A stretch of 64,000 bases of DNA from contig CANLDA010000005.1 of assembly GCA_947489325.1 (NCBI GenBank), forward strand, positions 109,334 to 173,333, in the 5' to 3' direction. Under the pieces are notes generated by a model that saw only the letters and a list, made by a program, of their open reading frames with translations, was not told where the DNA came from and made no database searches. The stretch's first letter is position 1; the number at the start of each line of letters is the position of its first letter. The position numbers and the translations under genes are program-made. This document shows, one piece after another, positions 7,984 to 18,500 of the stretch. This DNA is from an uncultured Paracoccaceae bacterium (lineage in GTDB: Bacteria > Pseudomonadota > Alphaproteobacteria > Rhodobacterales > Rhodobacteraceae).

Positions 7984-9999
7984 TTACAGCATTGCCTTAA
8001 CTTTATCTGCCACGTTTTGCGCAGTGATGCCGAATTTCTCAAACAATTGCGCCGCCGGGGCAGAGGCCCCAAAGCTATCCATGCCGACGAAATCGGCCTT
8101 GGCTTCGCGACCACGTTCGCCCAGCAACCACGTATCCCAACCTTGACGCACGCCAGCCTCAACAGCCACACGTACCGGGCCACCCGGCAGAACGCGTTTG
8201 CGATAGGCGTCGTCTTGTTGGGCAAACAGTTCCATACAAGGCATAGACACAACACGTACGCCAATGCCTTCGGCCTGCAAGAGATCACGCGCAGCCATGG
8301 CCACTTCGACCTCAGAACCTGATGCCATGATGATCGCCTGACGTTTGCCATCCGCATCCGCCAGAACATAACCACCTTTGGCAACCAAATTCGCAGTTTT
8401 ATGTTCGGTGCGCACGGTTGGCAGGTTCTGACGGGTCAGCGCAATAACGGCGGGGGTATCGGTTGATGTGACCGCCAATTCCCATGCTTCTGCCGTTTCC
8501 ACCGTGTCTGCAGGGCGGAACACATGGGTGTTCGGCGTCGCGCGGCAAATTGCCAGATGCTCGACCGGTTGGTGGGTTGGGCCGTCTTCGCCCACACCAA
8601 TGGAATCATGGGTCATCACGAACACAGTCGGAATTTTCATCAATGCTGCCAGACGCATCGCAGGGCGCGCGTAATCGGTGAAACAAAAGAAAGTGCCGCT
8701 ATAGGGCCGCACACCGCCATGCAATGCCATACCGTTCATTGCTGAGGCCATGCCATGTTCACGGATACCCCAATAAACATAGCGGCCACCGCGATTATCC
8801 ACATCAAACACGCCCAGATCGGCGGTTTTGGTGTTGTTGGAACCGGTCAAGTCCGCAGAACCGCCCACGGTTTCCGGCATGATCGGGTTGATCACAGCCA
8901 GCGCCATTTCACTGGATTTACGGGTTGCGACCTTTGGCTGGTCTTCTGAAATCTGCTTTTTCAACGCTTTGATGGTAGCAGACAGCTTCTTAGGGGTTTC
9001 CAAGGCATAGGCACGATTGAACTGGGCCTGTTTCTGACCGGATAGCGTGGCAAAACGTGCCTCCCATTCGGTGCGATCTGCGCCACCACGGGCACCAATG
9101 GCTTCCCACTGGGATTTGATGTCTGCAGGCACTTCAAACGGGCCATAATCCCAGCCATACGCCTCTTTGGCAGCTTTCAGTTGATCCGCATCTGTCAGCG
9201 CGCCATGACCCTTAGAGGTGTCCTGCGCGGCATGACCCAAAGCAATGTGGGTTTTACAGGCAATCATAGAGGGTTTTTGGGATTTCTTGGCTGCCACGAT
9301 GGCTGCGTCAATCGCCTCGGGATCATGGCCGTCAATTTCCTGAACATGCCAACCAGATGCTTTGAAGCGCGCAACCTGGTCAGTACGGTCTGACAGCTCC
9401 ACGCTGCCATCAATGGTGATGTTGTTGTTGTCCCAGAATACAACCAGCTTGGACAATTCATGGCGTCCTGCAAGGCCAATGGCCTCTTGGCTGATGCCTT
9501 CCATAAGGCAGCCATCACCGGCGATGACATAGGTGTGGTGATCCACGACCTTCTTGCCATATTGCGCACGTTGCATTTCTTCGGCCATGGCAAAGCCTAC
9601 AGAATTGGCGATCCCTTGTCCCAAAGGACCAGTGGTGGTTTCCACGGCATCCAAAAGGAAGTTTTCGGGATGACCTGCCGTCAATTTACCCATCTGGCGG
9701 AAATCACGGATCTGCTCGATCGGCAGCTGTTTGTCGCCCACCAAATGCAGCAACGAATAAATCAGCATAGAGCCATGACCCGCTGACAGGATAAACCGGT
9801 CACGATCTGGCCAGTTTGGCGCAGATGCATCAAATTTGAGGTGCTTTTCAAATAGCACGGTTGCCACGTCGGCCATGCCCATAGGCATGCCAGAGTGGCC
9901 AGAGTTGGCGGCAGCAACCGCATCCAGTGTCAGGGCACGGATAGCAGCGGCTTTCATCCAGTGATCAGGGTTCTTGGCTTTCAAAGCGGCAATGTCCAC
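7984..9999 (-). CDS. tkt: transketolase
   Basis: Thiamine diphosphate enzyme that moves two-carbon units between sugar phosphates in the pentose phosphate and related pathways. The 671-residue chain matches E. coli TktA (663). The ThDP motif begins with GDGCLMEG near residue 150 and continues to [24 protein letters not shown] near 460-475 is the conserved pyrimidine-domain signature. The start is taken as GTG at 9999, preceded by AGGAAG and giving (M)[13 protein letters not shown]; a longer frame upstream adds an unrelated Cys-rich stretch. It has its own terminator at 7935-7960. Confidence 0.95.
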   Translation of the reverse strand: MDIAALKAKNPDHWMKAAAIRALTLDAVAAANSGHSGMPMGMADVATVLFEKHLKFDASAPNWPDRDRFILSAGHGSMLIYSLLHLVGDKQLPIEQIRDFRQMGKLTAGHPENFLLDAVETTTGPLGQGIANSVGFAMAEEMQRAQYGKKVVDHHTYVIAGDGCLMEGISQEAIGLAGRHELSKLVVFWDNNNITIDGSVELSDRTDQVARFKASGWHVQEIDGHDPEAIDAAIVAAKKSQKPSMIACKTHIALGHAAQDTSKGHGALTDADQLKAAKEAYGWDYGPFEVPADIKSQWEAIGARGGADRTEWEARFATLSGQKQAQFNRAYALETPKKLSATIKALKKQISEDQPKVATRKSSEMALAVINPIMPETVGGSADLTGSNNTKTADLGVFDVDNRGGRYVYWGIREHGMASAMNGMALHGGVRPYSGTFFCFTDYARPAMRLAALMKIPTVFVMTHDSIGVGEDGPTHQPVEHLAICRATPNTHVFRPADTVETAEAWELAVTSTDTPAVIALTRQNLPTVRTEHKTANLVAKGGYVLADADGKRQAIIMASGSEVEVAMAARDLLQAEGIGVRVVSMPCMELFAQQDDAYRKRVLPGGPVRVAVEAGVRQGWDTWLLGERGREAKADFVGMDSFGASAPAAQLFEKFGITAQNVADKVKAML

Positions 10000-10215
10000 G
10001 AACAACTTCCTTGTTTTGCAGCACAATGGGTTTGCTTGCTCAATAACAGTCTTTGGCGCAAGATCAAGCACACAGCACAAGTGCTTGAAGTCAAAGGGGG
10101 CGCATTTTATCAGCGCTTTGGGTAAACTTGACCAAAGCCGGTCAAATGCCGATTCGCATATGCGATTTGGCAGGGGGCGCGAGGCCGGTGAAAATGAAAT
10201 ACGGGAATGAGGCCG

Positions 10216-10734
10216 ATGAGTGATATCAGCGAACTAGAAAGCCGGATCAGCGCTGCGATGGACCGGATTGGGCGCGGGCTTGAAACACTGAACACAGGTG
10301 GAGACGATTCCGCATCTCAGGCAGAGATTGAACAGCTCAAAACACTGCTTGATGAAGAGAAAACAGTTTCTGCACAGCTGGAAGAACGTATTCGCGGGTT
10401 AAAAGAAAAATTCGATGCGGAAATTACGGCTCTGAAACAGGCTGATACCGCCCGTGAAACCGCGACTGTTGAATTGGATCAACGCTGCCAGCGGGTCAAA
10501 CGTACAAATCAGGCATTGCGCGAAAACATTGCCAACCTGCGTGAAGCCAACCGTCAGAATCTGGGTGATGCGCATTTGATAAACAAATCTATGCAGATTG
10601 AACTGGACGCACTGCGTGCAGCGCGGGCGGTAGAAAAGGCAGAGATTGACGCGATTATGGCGACGCTCAAGCCTTTGGTGTCTGAAAACAGCGAAGATAC
10701 GCCACAAGCTGAACAAACCATGGGAGATGCCTGA
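10216..10734 (+). CDS. coiled-coil protein upstream of zapA
   Basis: A 172-residue protein of unknown function. Residues about 38-155 are rich in Glu, Gln, Lys and Ala with heptad-like spacing, pointing to a long coiled coil; there is no signal peptide or membrane segment. It overlaps zapA by one base (TGATG), so the two are translationally coupled, which suggests a role linked to cell division. An in-frame ATG at 10207 is an alternative start; 10216 is chosen because MSDISELE is the more usual beginning. No catalytic motif is visible. Confidence 0.75.
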   Translation: MSDISELESRISAAMDRIGRGLETLNTGGDDSASQAEIEQLKTLLDEEKTVSAQLEERIRGLKEKFDAEITALKQADTARETATVELDQRCQRVKRTNQALRENIANLREANRQNLGDAHLINKSMQIELDALRAARAVEKAEIDAIMATLKPLVSENSEDTPQAEQTMGDA

Positions 10735-11129
10735 TGCCAGAGGTTCAAATCACAATCGGCGGACGTCAATTTGATGTGGCCTGTCAGGCAGGTGAAGATC
10801 AATTTTTGAAATCTGCGGCAAAAATGTTGGATGACGAAGCGCAAGTTCTTGCCAGCCAGATCGGGCGTATTCCCGAACCTCGTATGCTGTTGATGGCAGG
10901 GTTGATGCTGGCCGATAAAACCGCAGGGCTCGAAGATAAGCTGCGCGAGGCTGAGGCTAAATTGGCGGCGCAGGCTGCGGAATTGGAAATGATGCGTAAT
11001 CAGCCAAAACCGGAACCCGAGAAAGTTGAGGTGCCCGTGGTGCCTGCTGGTGTAAGCGAAGCATTGGCCGAGCTTGCCGCGCGTGCAGAGTCTCTTGCGG
11101 CAGATGTGGAAGAAAAAGTAAACGCCTGA
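10734..11129 (+). CDS. zapA: cell division protein ZapA
   Basis: ZapA bundles FtsZ protofilaments and stabilises the Z-ring in the cytoplasm. The N-terminal half ([17 protein letters not shown]... to about residue 95) is the ZapA domain, with the strand-strand-helix start and a long C-terminal helix containing LMAGLMLADKTAGLEDKLREA. The 131-residue chain is longer than E. coli ZapA (109) because of a Pro/Glu-rich linker and an Ala/Glu-rich tail, as is common in alphaproteobacteria. It is coupled to the upstream coiled-coil gene by a one-base overlap. Confidence 0.9.
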   Translation: MPEVQITIGGRQFDVACQAGEDQFLKSAAKMLDDEAQVLASQIGRIPEPRMLLMAGLMLADKTAGLEDKLREAEAKLAAQAAELEMMRNQPKPEPEKVEVPVVPAGVSEALAELAARAESLAADVEEKVNA

Positions 11130-11145
11130 CCACGCTATAAAATCT

Positions 11146-11170
11146 GAGGTGAGGGCGCTGCCCTCGTCTC
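11146..11170. other. GC-rich hairpin after zapA
   Basis: GAGGTGAGGGC and GCCCTCGTCTC pair over 11 positions (two G-U wobbles on the plus-strand RNA) around a GCT loop. There is no T-run, so it is not a classical terminator. The preceding AAAATCTGAGG faintly resembles the intergenic repeat family seen elsewhere in the window, so it may be a degenerate copy. Confidence 0.35.
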
Positions 11171-11221
11171 GTAGGCGGAACTATAATCGCTGTCTATTGT
11201 TGGTGATCATAAGGCAAAGTA

Positions 11222-11245
11222 AAAGGCGCAATAAGATGCGCCTTT
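11222..11245. terminator. bidirectional terminator between zapA and grxD
   Basis: AAAGGCGCA and TGCGCCTTT form a perfect 9-bp stem with a 6-base loop, followed by TTTGTGTTT on the plus strand and a short T-rich stretch on the minus strand. It lies between the converging zapA and grxD genes. Confidence 0.78.
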
Positions 11246-11274
11246 GTGTTTAAGGTGTTGGAATATTTTATAAA

Positions 11275-11637
11275 TTATCCGTTGGCTTCGCGGATTTTGG
11301 TAGCTGCGTCTTTGTCATAGCTCACACCATTGTCATCAAACATTGTGTCCAACTCACCAGACAGGGTCATCTCGGTGATGATGTCGCAACCGCCGACAAA
11401 TTCACCTTTGACATAAAGCTGTGGTACAGTCGGCCAGTCGGAATAATCCTTGATGCCCTGACGGATGGCTTCGTCAGCCAGCACATTCACATCGGCAAAA
11501 TCGACGCCCATATAGTTTAGCACGCCGGCGACGCGGCTGGAAAAGCCACATTGCGGCATGTCCTTGGTGCCTTTCATATACAGCACGACATCGTTTGCTT
11601 TTACGGTTTCGTCGATCTGTGTTTTTACATCGCTCAT
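11275..11637 (-). CDS. grxD: monothiol glutaredoxin, CGFS type
   Basis: CGFS glutaredoxins bind a [2Fe-2S] cluster, shuttle Fe-S clusters, and form heterodimers with BolA proteins in the cytoplasm. The 120 residues match the family (E. coli Grx4, 115). The active-site motif MPQCGFSSRV places the single catalytic and cluster-binding Cys at residue 30; WPTVPQLYVKGEFVGGCDI near 70-88 carries the cis-Pro and glutathione-binding residues. The gene lies 69 bases downstream of a bolA-family gene on the same strand, the usual partner arrangement. It has its own downstream terminator. Confidence 0.95.
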   Translation of the reverse strand: MSDVKTQIDETVKANDVVLYMKGTKDMPQCGFSSRVAGVLNYMGVDFADVNVLADEAIRQGIKDYSDWPTVPQLYVKGEFVGGCDIITEMTLSGELDTMFDDNGVSYDKDAATKIREANG

Positions 11638-11706
11638 CTGACGTATCCTTGTCTGTGGGCAGGGCAGTACTGCCGTAATTTCATAGAGTGCTAGGCAACA
11701 GAGGGG

Positions 11707-11943
11707 TCACTCGGGCACTTTGGTGGTCAGGCCTAGGGCATGGAGATCGCCGTTAGAACCATCCATCTTACCTTTTAGGGCGGCATAAACAGCGCGTTGT
11801 TGTTGTACTCGGTTCATGCCGCGAAAGCTCTCGTCGATGACCATAGCGGACATATGAACACCGTCATTTCCGGCCACCTGAATTTCCGCATCAGGAAAGC
11901 TTTCACGCAAGAGTTCTTCGATCTCGTGGGCTTGCATTGGCAT
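11707..11943 (-). CDS. BolA family protein
   Basis: A 78-residue BolA/IbaG-type protein. The class binds a [2Fe-2S] cluster together with a CGFS glutaredoxin and takes part in iron regulation or cluster transfer. The protein shows the BolA fold order: N-terminal helix (EIEELLRESFPDAEI), strand (VHMSAMVIDESF), then the conserved FRGMNRVQQQRAVYAAL helix. The plus-strand CAT at 11941 is chosen as start because AAGGA lies upstream; a second in-frame Met is two codons later. It sits immediately upstream of grxD in the same direction, supporting a functional pair. Confidence 0.9.
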   Translation of the reverse strand: MPMQAHEIEELLRESFPDAEIQVAGNDGVHMSAMVIDESFRGMNRVQQQRAVYAALKGKMDGSNGDLHALGLTTKVPE

Positions 11944-12006
11944 GGCTTAAATCCTTTGATGTCTTAAGCGGAATCTAGGGGGGATCCCTGAGGTGTTCAA
12001 GACAAA

Positions 12007-12030
12007 GGCCGCTTCATTTATGAAACGGCC
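12007..12030 (-). terminator. terminator of purL
   Basis: GGCCGTTTCA-TAAA-TGAAGCGGCC on the minus strand forms a 10-bp stem in which the one non-Watson-Crick position is a G-U wobble only in the minus-strand RNA. A short T-rich stretch (CTTTGTC) follows. It lies 16 bases after the purL stop codon. Confidence 0.7.
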
Positions 12031-12045
12031 CTTGAAAATGTGTGA

Positions 12046-14211
12046 TCAGGCAACCGCCTGTGCAAAACTTTGGCGGAAGACGTCGGCCAAATCTGCCAGC
12101 GGTGCCTCGGACGCGCCCATGCGCACTGTGTCACCGGTAAAGCGTCCCACGGTCACGATTGGCACCCCTGACTGACCTGCGGCAATCATCAGGGCTTCTG
12201 CCTGATCAAAGTTGCAGGCCACAAGGTAACGCGCCTGATCCTCACCAAAAAGCTCTTGCGTATTGTCGCTGTCCAGAACGACACCAACACCTGCGGCTTC
12301 GGCCATTTCAAAGGCTGCAAGCGCCAATCCGCCATCGGCCAAATCGGTGCAGGCCTTTATCATTGCGCGGTTTTCGCGGATGAATTCACCGTTTCGCTTT
12401 TCGGCATCCAAATCGACTGCCGGTGCGTCGCCGTCTTCGCGGTTGAACACCTCTGCCAGCAGGGCAGATTGGCCAAGGTGACCTTCGGTGGTTCCAATGA
12501 GAACAGCAACATGACCATCGCGTGCTTCGCCGAGAATTGGCTCTTCGTCAGCAGCAATCAGACCAACCGCGCCGATGGTCGGGGTTGGTAGGATCCCCTG
12601 ACCGTCTGTTTCATTATACAGCGATACGTTGCCAGAAACGATGGGCATGTTCAGCGCAGACACCGCCTCGGCGATGCCTTTGATGGCGCCGACGAATTGA
12701 CCCATGATTTCGGGCTTTTCGGGATTGCCGAAATTCATGTTGTCGGTGGTTGCCAGAGGCAGCGCGCCGACAGATGTCAGGTTACGATAGGCTTCGGCCA
12801 CGGCCTGTTTGCCGCCCTCTACTGGGTTGGCGCGCACATAGCGAGGAGTCACGTCGCTGGTGAAGGCCAATTTCTTGTCACTGCCATGCACACGGATCAC
12901 GCCTGATCCCAGACCGGGGCCACGTGCTGTGTCTGCCATGACCATGCTGTCATATTGATCATACACCCACTGTTTGCCTGCATAGTTGGGCGAGGACAGC
13001 AGCGCCTTTAGGCCATCAATCGGATCAATCGACGGCACGTCTGCATCTGTCAACGGTTCGGCCGCCGGGGTTTCCACCCATGGGCGGTCATATTCAGGCG
13101 CACTGGAGGCCAGTTTTGACAATGGCAGATCGGCCATGATCTCATCGTTGAGTAAGATAAGGAAACGATCTTCGGGGATGGTTTCCCCGACGATGGCAAA
13201 ATCCAAATCCCATTTCTCAAAAACGGCACGCGCCTCGGCTTCAAGCTCTGGTTTCAAAACCATCAGCATGCGTTCCTGAGATTCCGACAGCATCATTTCA
13301 TAGGCTGTCATGTTCTCTTCGCGCTGAGGCACATCCTGAAGGTTCAGTTTGACACCAAGACCGCCTTTATCGCCCATCTCCACGGCAGAACAGGTCAGGC
13401 CCGCCGCCCCCATGTCCTGAATGGAAATCACGGCACCGGTCTGCATCAGCTCCAGCGTTGCCTCCATCAGGCGTTTTTCGGTGAAGGGATCGCCAACCTG
13501 AACGGTGGGACGCTTGTCCTCAATCGTGTCATCAAATTCTGCCGATGCCATGGTGGCACCACCCACGCCGTCACGGCCGGTCTTTGCACCAAGGTACACA
13601 ACAGGCATGCCCACGCCGGAGGCAGCGGAATAGAAAATCTTGTCAGTATCTGCCAAACCTGCGGCAAATGCATTCACAAGACAATTGCCATTGTAGGCGG
13701 GGTGAAAGCGAACCTCGCCGCCCACGGTGGGAACGCCAAAGCAGTTGCCATATCCGCCTACACCTTCGACCACACCATTGACCAACTGGCGTGTCTTGGG
13801 GTGATCCGGTTCGCCAAAGCTGAGTGAGTTCATCGCCGCCACGGGACGTGCGCCCATGGTAAAGACGTCGCGCAAAATGCCGCCAACACCAGTGGCCGCA
13901 CCGTTATAAGGCTCAATATAGGAGGGGTGGTTGTGGCTTTCCATTTTGAACACCACGGCCTGACCGTCGCCAATATCCACGATACCTGCATTTTCGCCGG
14001 GGCCACAGATGACTTGGGGGCCTTCAGTCGGCAAGGTGCGCAGCCATTTTTTGGAGGATTTATAAGAACAATGCTCGTTCCACATGGCCGAAAAGATACC
14101 CAATTCGGTGAATGTCGGTTCGCGGCCGATGATTTCCAGGATGCGCTCGTACTCGTCGGGCTTCAATCCGTGGGCTGCGATCAGGTCTTCGGTGATGGCC
14201 GGTTCTTGCAT
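12046..14211 (-). CDS. purL: phosphoribosylformylglycinamidine synthase subunit II
   Basis: Amidates FGAR to FGAM with ATP in purine synthesis, working with the separate PurS and PurQ subunits. The 721-residue size is that of the small PurL found in three-subunit systems. [16 protein letters not shown] (about residues 39-54) carries the conserved active-site His, and [23 protein letters not shown] (split here as KMESHNHPS then GAATGVGG, about 90-113) is the ATP-binding signature; two AIRS-type halves follow. purS and purQ are not inside the window. A small-RNA candidate with a terminator lies about 100 bases upstream on the same strand. Confidence 0.95.
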   Translation of the reverse strand: MQEPAITEDLIAAHGLKPDEYERILEIIGREPTFTELGIFSAMWNEHCSYKSSKKWLRTLPTEGPQVICGPGENAGIVDIGDGQAVVFKMESHNHPSYIEPYNGAATGVGGILRDVFTMGARPVAAMNSLSFGEPDHPKTRQLVNGVVEGVGGYGNCFGVPTVGGEVRFHPAYNGNCLVNAFAAGLADTDKIFYSAASGVGMPVVYLGAKTGRDGVGGATMASAEFDDTIEDKRPTVQVGDPFTEKRLMEATLELMQTGAVISIQDMGAAGLTCSAVEMGDKGGLGVKLNLQDVPQREENMTAYEMMLSESQERMLMVLKPELEAEARAVFEKWDLDFAIVGETIPEDRFLILLNDEIMADLPLSKLASSAPEYDRPWVETPAAEPLTDADVPSIDPIDGLKALLSSPNYAGKQWVYDQYDSMVMADTARGPGLGSGVIRVHGSDKKLAFTSDVTPRYVRANPVEGGKQAVAEAYRNLTSVGALPLATTDNMNFGNPEKPEIMGQFVGAIKGIAEAVSALNMPIVSGNVSLYNETDGQGILPTPTIGAVGLIAADEEPILGEARDGHVAVLIGTTEGHLGQSALLAEVFNREDGDAPAVDLDAEKRNGEFIRENRAMIKACTDLADGGLALAAFEMAEAAGVGVVLDSDNTQELFGEDQARYLVACNFDQAEALMIAAGQSGVPIVTVGRFTGDTVRMGASEAPLADLADVFRQSFAQAVA

Positions 14212-14306
14212 GGTCTAAGATTCCCCAAGGCTACGTTGGCCGCTCTTTAGTTCATTACGCCATTCGGGGAAAGGGGCAGATGCATCTTTGAGGGGCTGAA
14301 ATGCCC

Positions 14307-14376
14307 AAAAAAAAGGCCGAGCATAAGCTCGGCCGAAGTCCAACAGGGAGGTGAAGATGATGCAAGCATCGTCTTC
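14307..14376 (-). ncRNA. small-RNA candidate with CCUCCCUG linker (family copy 1)
   Basis: Minus-strand unit of about 70 nt. From 5' to 3' it has: a hairpin (GAAGACGATGC with GCATCATCTTC), a single-stranded linker CACCTCCCTGTTGGACTT, and a terminator hairpin (GGCCGAGC-TTAT-GCTCGGCC) followed by eight T. A sigma70-like promoter (14384-14412) places the 5' end at the first hairpin. The CCUCCC linker is complementary to Shine-Dalgarno sequences. The same linker and terminator layout recurs at 36924-37041. Inference: a trans-acting RNA of the kind known in Rhodobacter as CCUCC-containing sRNAs. A purL leader/attenuator is the alternative, because the terminator lies about 95 bases before purL. 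Confidence 0.6.
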
Positions 14377-14383
14377 GAGATTT

Positions 14384-14412
14384 GAATTAGGACTCTGGTG
14401 TGCATCTTTCAA
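14384..14412 (-). promoter_or_regulatory. promoter of the small-RNA candidate
   Basis: On the minus strand TTGAAA (14407-14412) and TAATTC (14384-14389) are separated by exactly 17 bases, a good match to a vegetative promoter. The predicted start falls seven bases further on, at the first base of the 5' hairpin of the RNA candidate. Confidence 0.55.
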
Positions 14413-14461
14413 GAAAAATCCGGCTTAGAAAAAGCAAAGCTGATATGCACTCATTGCATAT

Positions 14462-15367
14462 CTACAGATTTCCTTGTTCTCTCAGGTGTTTGCGATGCAA
14501 TGTGATCTCTTGTTGGATAAAGTCCCGGAACGCCTGAATCCGCTTGGATTGGCGCAATTCCTCGGGATAGGCGAGGTATACAGGCACCTCAACACTTTCC
14601 AGATCGGGCAACACCCGTACAAGATCCGGGGATTCCTCGACCACGTAATCCGGCAAAACACCAATTCCAAGGTCATGCAACACGGTTTGAAGCACGCCAA
14701 AATAATTATTCACAGTCAACAGCGATGGTACATCGCTTGTCAATAACGTCTGTACAAGGGATGCACCTGCCGACACTTGTGCGGCGCGGGTGTTTTGGCA
14801 AATCAGGCGATGGTGGTGCAAATCTTCGACTGTTTCGGGGGTGCCGTTCTTGTCCAGATACTCTTGCGTTGCAAAAAGACGCATCCGTACGCTCATCATG
14901 CGTTTGCGGATCAGGTCGGCCTGGCTTGGCTCTTTCATACGAATGGCAACGTCGGCCTCGCGCATGGGAAGATCAAGAACCTTCTCTTCCAGCATCAGGT
15001 CAATGTTGAGATCGGGATATTGTTCATACAGCTTGTGCAAACGCGGTGCGAGCCAAAGTGTCCCAAAACCAATGGTCGTGGTGACACGCAATTCACCAAA
15101 CACCTCTTCCTCGCTGTCGCGAATACGCGCAGCTGCGGCATCAAGGCGTTTGATCATAGCGCTGGTGGCGTCAAACAGCAATTCCCCCTGCTCGGTCAGA
15201 ATCAGGCCACGCGCATGACGGTGAAACAATGTGGTGTTTAGTGATTCTTCTAGTGCGCGCACCTGACGGCTGACAGCAGATTGTGACAGATGAAGGGTGT
15301 CACCAGCATGTGTCAGGCTGCCCGCGTCCGCAACAGCGTGAAATATTCGTAATTTGTCCCAGTCCAT
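14462..15367 (-). CDS. LysR-family transcriptional regulator
   Basis: A 301-residue LysR protein with the N-terminal winged helix (FHAVADAGSLTHAGDTLHLS, then SRQVRALEESLNTTLFHR) and a C-terminal effector-binding domain starting near residue 90. MDWDKLRIFHAV is a typical start and the ATG is used. It is divergent from the indolepyruvate oxidoreductase gene, with 170 bases between the two starts, and a palindrome TGATAACTTATCA lies between them. Regulation of the ior gene is therefore plausible but unproven. Confidence 0.9.
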   Translation of the reverse strand: MDWDKLRIFHAVADAGSLTHAGDTLHLSQSAVSRQVRALEESLNTTLFHRHARGLILTEQGELLFDATSAMIKRLDAAAARIRDSEEEVFGELRVTTTIGFGTLWLAPRLHKLYEQYPDLNIDLMLEEKVLDLPMREADVAIRMKEPSQADLIRKRMMSVRMRLFATQEYLDKNGTPETVEDLHHHRLICQNTRAAQVSAGASLVQTLLTSDVPSLLTVNNYFGVLQTVLHDLGIGVLPDYVVEESPDLVRVLPDLESVEVPVYLAYPEELRQSKRIQAFRDFIQQEITLHRKHLREQGNL

Positions 15368-15379
15368 GTCGCAACTTTC

Positions 15380-15412
15380 GTTATCCTGCGTAAGTCATAT
15401 GATAACTTATCA
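15380..15412. promoter_or_regulatory. candidate LysR operator (palindrome plus half site)
   Basis: TGATAACTTATCA (15400-15412) is a perfect 13-base palindrome, and a further GTTATC (15380-15385) repeats its half site in the order seen from the other side. Both lie within 45 bases of the LysR start codon in the divergent region, the usual place for LysR autoregulatory and activation sites. Confidence 0.5.
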
Positions 15413-15537
15413 AAAAACGAAACAAGTGACGTGAGGTTTTAGGGCTGTCATCACGATAAATCGTTTTGTGGGTCAATATTTATGACCTAATATCTCCTTA
15501 TATTATGAATAACACATCCAGCCACAGGGAACGCCAG

Positions 15538-18500
15538 ATGAGCATCCAATCCATATCCTTGGCCGACAAATTTGATCTTAAGAAGAATCAGATTTTGCTG
15601 AATGGCACGCAGGCGCTTGTGCGGCTGATGTTGACCCAAAAGGCACGGGATGTGGCTGCGGGGCTGAATACCGCCGGATATGTAACGGGATATCGCGGAT
15701 CGCCTTTGGGAGCCGTCGACAGTGTGATGATGCGCGCCGAAGCGCAGTTACAAGAGGCTGATGTTTTGTTTCAATCCGGCCTGAACGAAGATTTGGCCGC
15801 CACCGCATTGTGGGGCAGTCAGCAGGCAGAACTGCGCGGTGAGGGCAAATTCGATGGGGTGTTTGGCCTGTGGTACGGCAAAGGGCCGGGGGTGGACCGC
15901 ACGGGCGATGTGATGCGCCATGCCAATATGGCTGGGACGTCACCGCATGGCGGGGTCCTGATGGCGATGGGCGATGATCACACGGGCGAAAGTTCCACGG
16001 TGTTGCATCAATCCGAGTGGGCGCTTGTGGATGCTTATATGCCCGTGGTGTCGCCCGCCGGGGTGCAAGAAATCATTGACTATGGTCTCTATGGCATTGC
16101 TTTGTCTCGATTTACTGGACTTTGGGTTGGCTTGAAGACCATGAAAGACACGATCGAGGCCACCGCCGTTGTCAATGGCGCGCTGGATCGGATCGACATC
16201 AAGATCCCTGAATTTGACATGCCCGAAGGGGGGCTGAATATCCGTCTGATCGACACACCCCACGCCCAAGAGGCGCGGATGATTGATCATAAACGGTTTG
16301 CCGCCGAGGCGTTTTCTCATGTGAACAAGATGGACAAGCGTATCTGGGGCAAACCCGGTGCGAAAATCGGGTTTGTTGCGGCAGGTAAAAACTGGCTCGA
16401 CCTTGTGCATGCCATGTCTTTGTTGGGCATTGACGAGGATGAAGCAGAGCGTCTGGGCATCACCACCTATAAGGTCGGACAGGTTTTTCCGCTTGATATG
16501 AAAGGGTTTCACGAGTGGGCGGAAGGCCTTGATTTGATTGTGGTGGTCGAGGAAAAGCGCAAACTGATCGAGGTGCAGATCAAAGAGGCGATCTTTGATG
16601 ATCGGCGCGGACGGCGCGTCTATGGCTGGCACAAGGGCGGTGGTGCTGGCTCCATGCATGGTGAGGAGCTGTTTCCGACACGCGGCGCACTCGATCCAAT
16701 TATGATTGCACAGAAACTTGGTGCGATCCTGATCGAAGAAGGGCGTGGCACCGAAGGGGTTAAAGCAGGTATCGCGACGCTTGATGAGGCGCAGCGCGCT
16801 GATAACGCAGAGGAAATTGCCACCCGCATACCGCATTTTTGTTCAGGGTGTCCGCATAACTCCTCGACCAAGCTCCCCGAAGGTAGCCGTGCTTATGCCG
16901 GGATTGGCTGTCATTACATGGTGCAATGGATGGATCGCGAAACCACGGGATTCACACATATGGGCGGCGAGGGCGCGAATTGGATCGGCGAGGCCCCGTT
17001 TTCCAAACGCGGGCATGTGTTTCAGAATCTTGGCGACGGCACCTATAACCACTCAGGTGTTCAGGCCATTCGCGCGGCTTTGGCCGCTGACACCACAATC
17101 ACCTATAAAATCCTATATAATGATGCCGTGGCCATGACCGGTGGGCAAACCAATGATGGTGGTCTGGATGCGCCCAAGATCGCCCATGAACTAAAGGCAA
17201 TGGGCGTGCAAAACCTGTCCGTTGTCTATGATGAAAAAGAGGATATTGACCCTAGGGCCTTTCCAGATGGAGTGCCTTTGCATCCACGATCTGAATTAAT
17301 GTCAGTGCAGAATAAATACAGCGAAACCAAAGGTGTATCTGCAATAATTTATGTGCAAACTTGTGCCGCAGAAAAACGTCGGCGGCGCAAGCGTGGCACC
17401 TTTCCTGACATCGACAGGCGCGTGTTTATCAACACGGACGTGTGCGAAGGCTGTGGCGATTGCGGGGTGCAATCCAATTGTATCTCTATTGTGCCGGTAG
17501 ACACGGAATTGGGGCGCAAACGGGCGATTGATCAATCCAGTTGTAATAAGGATTTCAGCTGCCTTCATGGGTTCTGCCCGTCCTTTGTCACACTTCAGGG
17601 CGCAGAAATCCGCAAAGAAGCGACGTCCTCGCTTGATCTGCCAGACATGCCTGCACCAGCAATCAACCCAATCAGTGGCACCCATAACGTGGTGATCACG
17701 GGGGTTGGCGGCACCGGGGTTGTCACCATCGGTGCGGTGCTGGCGCAAGCGGCACAGATTGATGGCAAGGCCGCCGGAATGATGGAAATGGCCGGCCTTG
17801 CGCAAAAAGGCGGGGCCGTGCACATCCATTGCCGTTTGGCCGAAACCCCCGCAGACATCAGCGCCATTCGCGTGGCAACCGGGGAATGTGATGCGTTGAT
17901 CGGTGGGGATCTGGTGGTCAGTGCAGGATCAAAAACTCTTGGCCTGACGCGCAGCGGGCGCACAGGAGCAGTGATCAACAGCCATGAAATCATCACAGGT
18001 GATTTTACACGCGATACGGAATTTCGCATTCCTTCAGAACGCTTACGCCTGTCACTTGAGGCACGATTGCAGGACAATGTGATGTTGTTTGATGCCAGCG
18101 AGCTGTCGCGCGTTGTGTTGGGAGATTCGATTTTTTCCAACATGATGATCTTTGGTGCGGCATGGCAGCGAGGTCTAGTGCCCATCAGCCACGCCGCGAT
18201 CGTGGAGGCGATCAAACTGAATGGCACAGCAATAGAACGCAACCAACGCGCCTTTGAAATCGGACGATGGGCGGTGCTGTATCCAAAGGACGCCGCAGCG
18301 CTGAGCGCGCCCAATGTCATCAACCTGCCCAAAACGCTTGAGGAAAAAATCGCCTTTCGAGCAGCGCATCTGGTCACGTATCAGGGCAAACGCCTTGCCA
18401 AACGCTATCGCAAACTGGTGGACAGTATTGCGGATGAACGTCTGAAAGACGCCGTCGCCAAGGGCTATCACAAGGTGCTGTCTTATAAGGATGAATATGA

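Noticed and set aside
11130..11274. Possible 6S RNA gene downstream of zapA
   Set aside because: 6S RNA is often found after zapA in proteobacteria, but this gap is only 145 bases and half of it is a terminator and a small hairpin. I could not fold the long bulged helix typical of 6S RNA.
14343..14430. Plus-strand 24-codon frame with a strong SD (AGGGAGGT then ATG) overlapping the small-RNA candidate
   Set aside because: The SD is the complement of the CCUCCC linker, and the minus-strand promoter and terminator explain the stretch better. The peptide has no recognisable feature.
15940..16836. Long minus-strand frame (298 codons) opposite the ior gene
   Set aside because: Shadow of the ior coding sequence; no start signal or domain.
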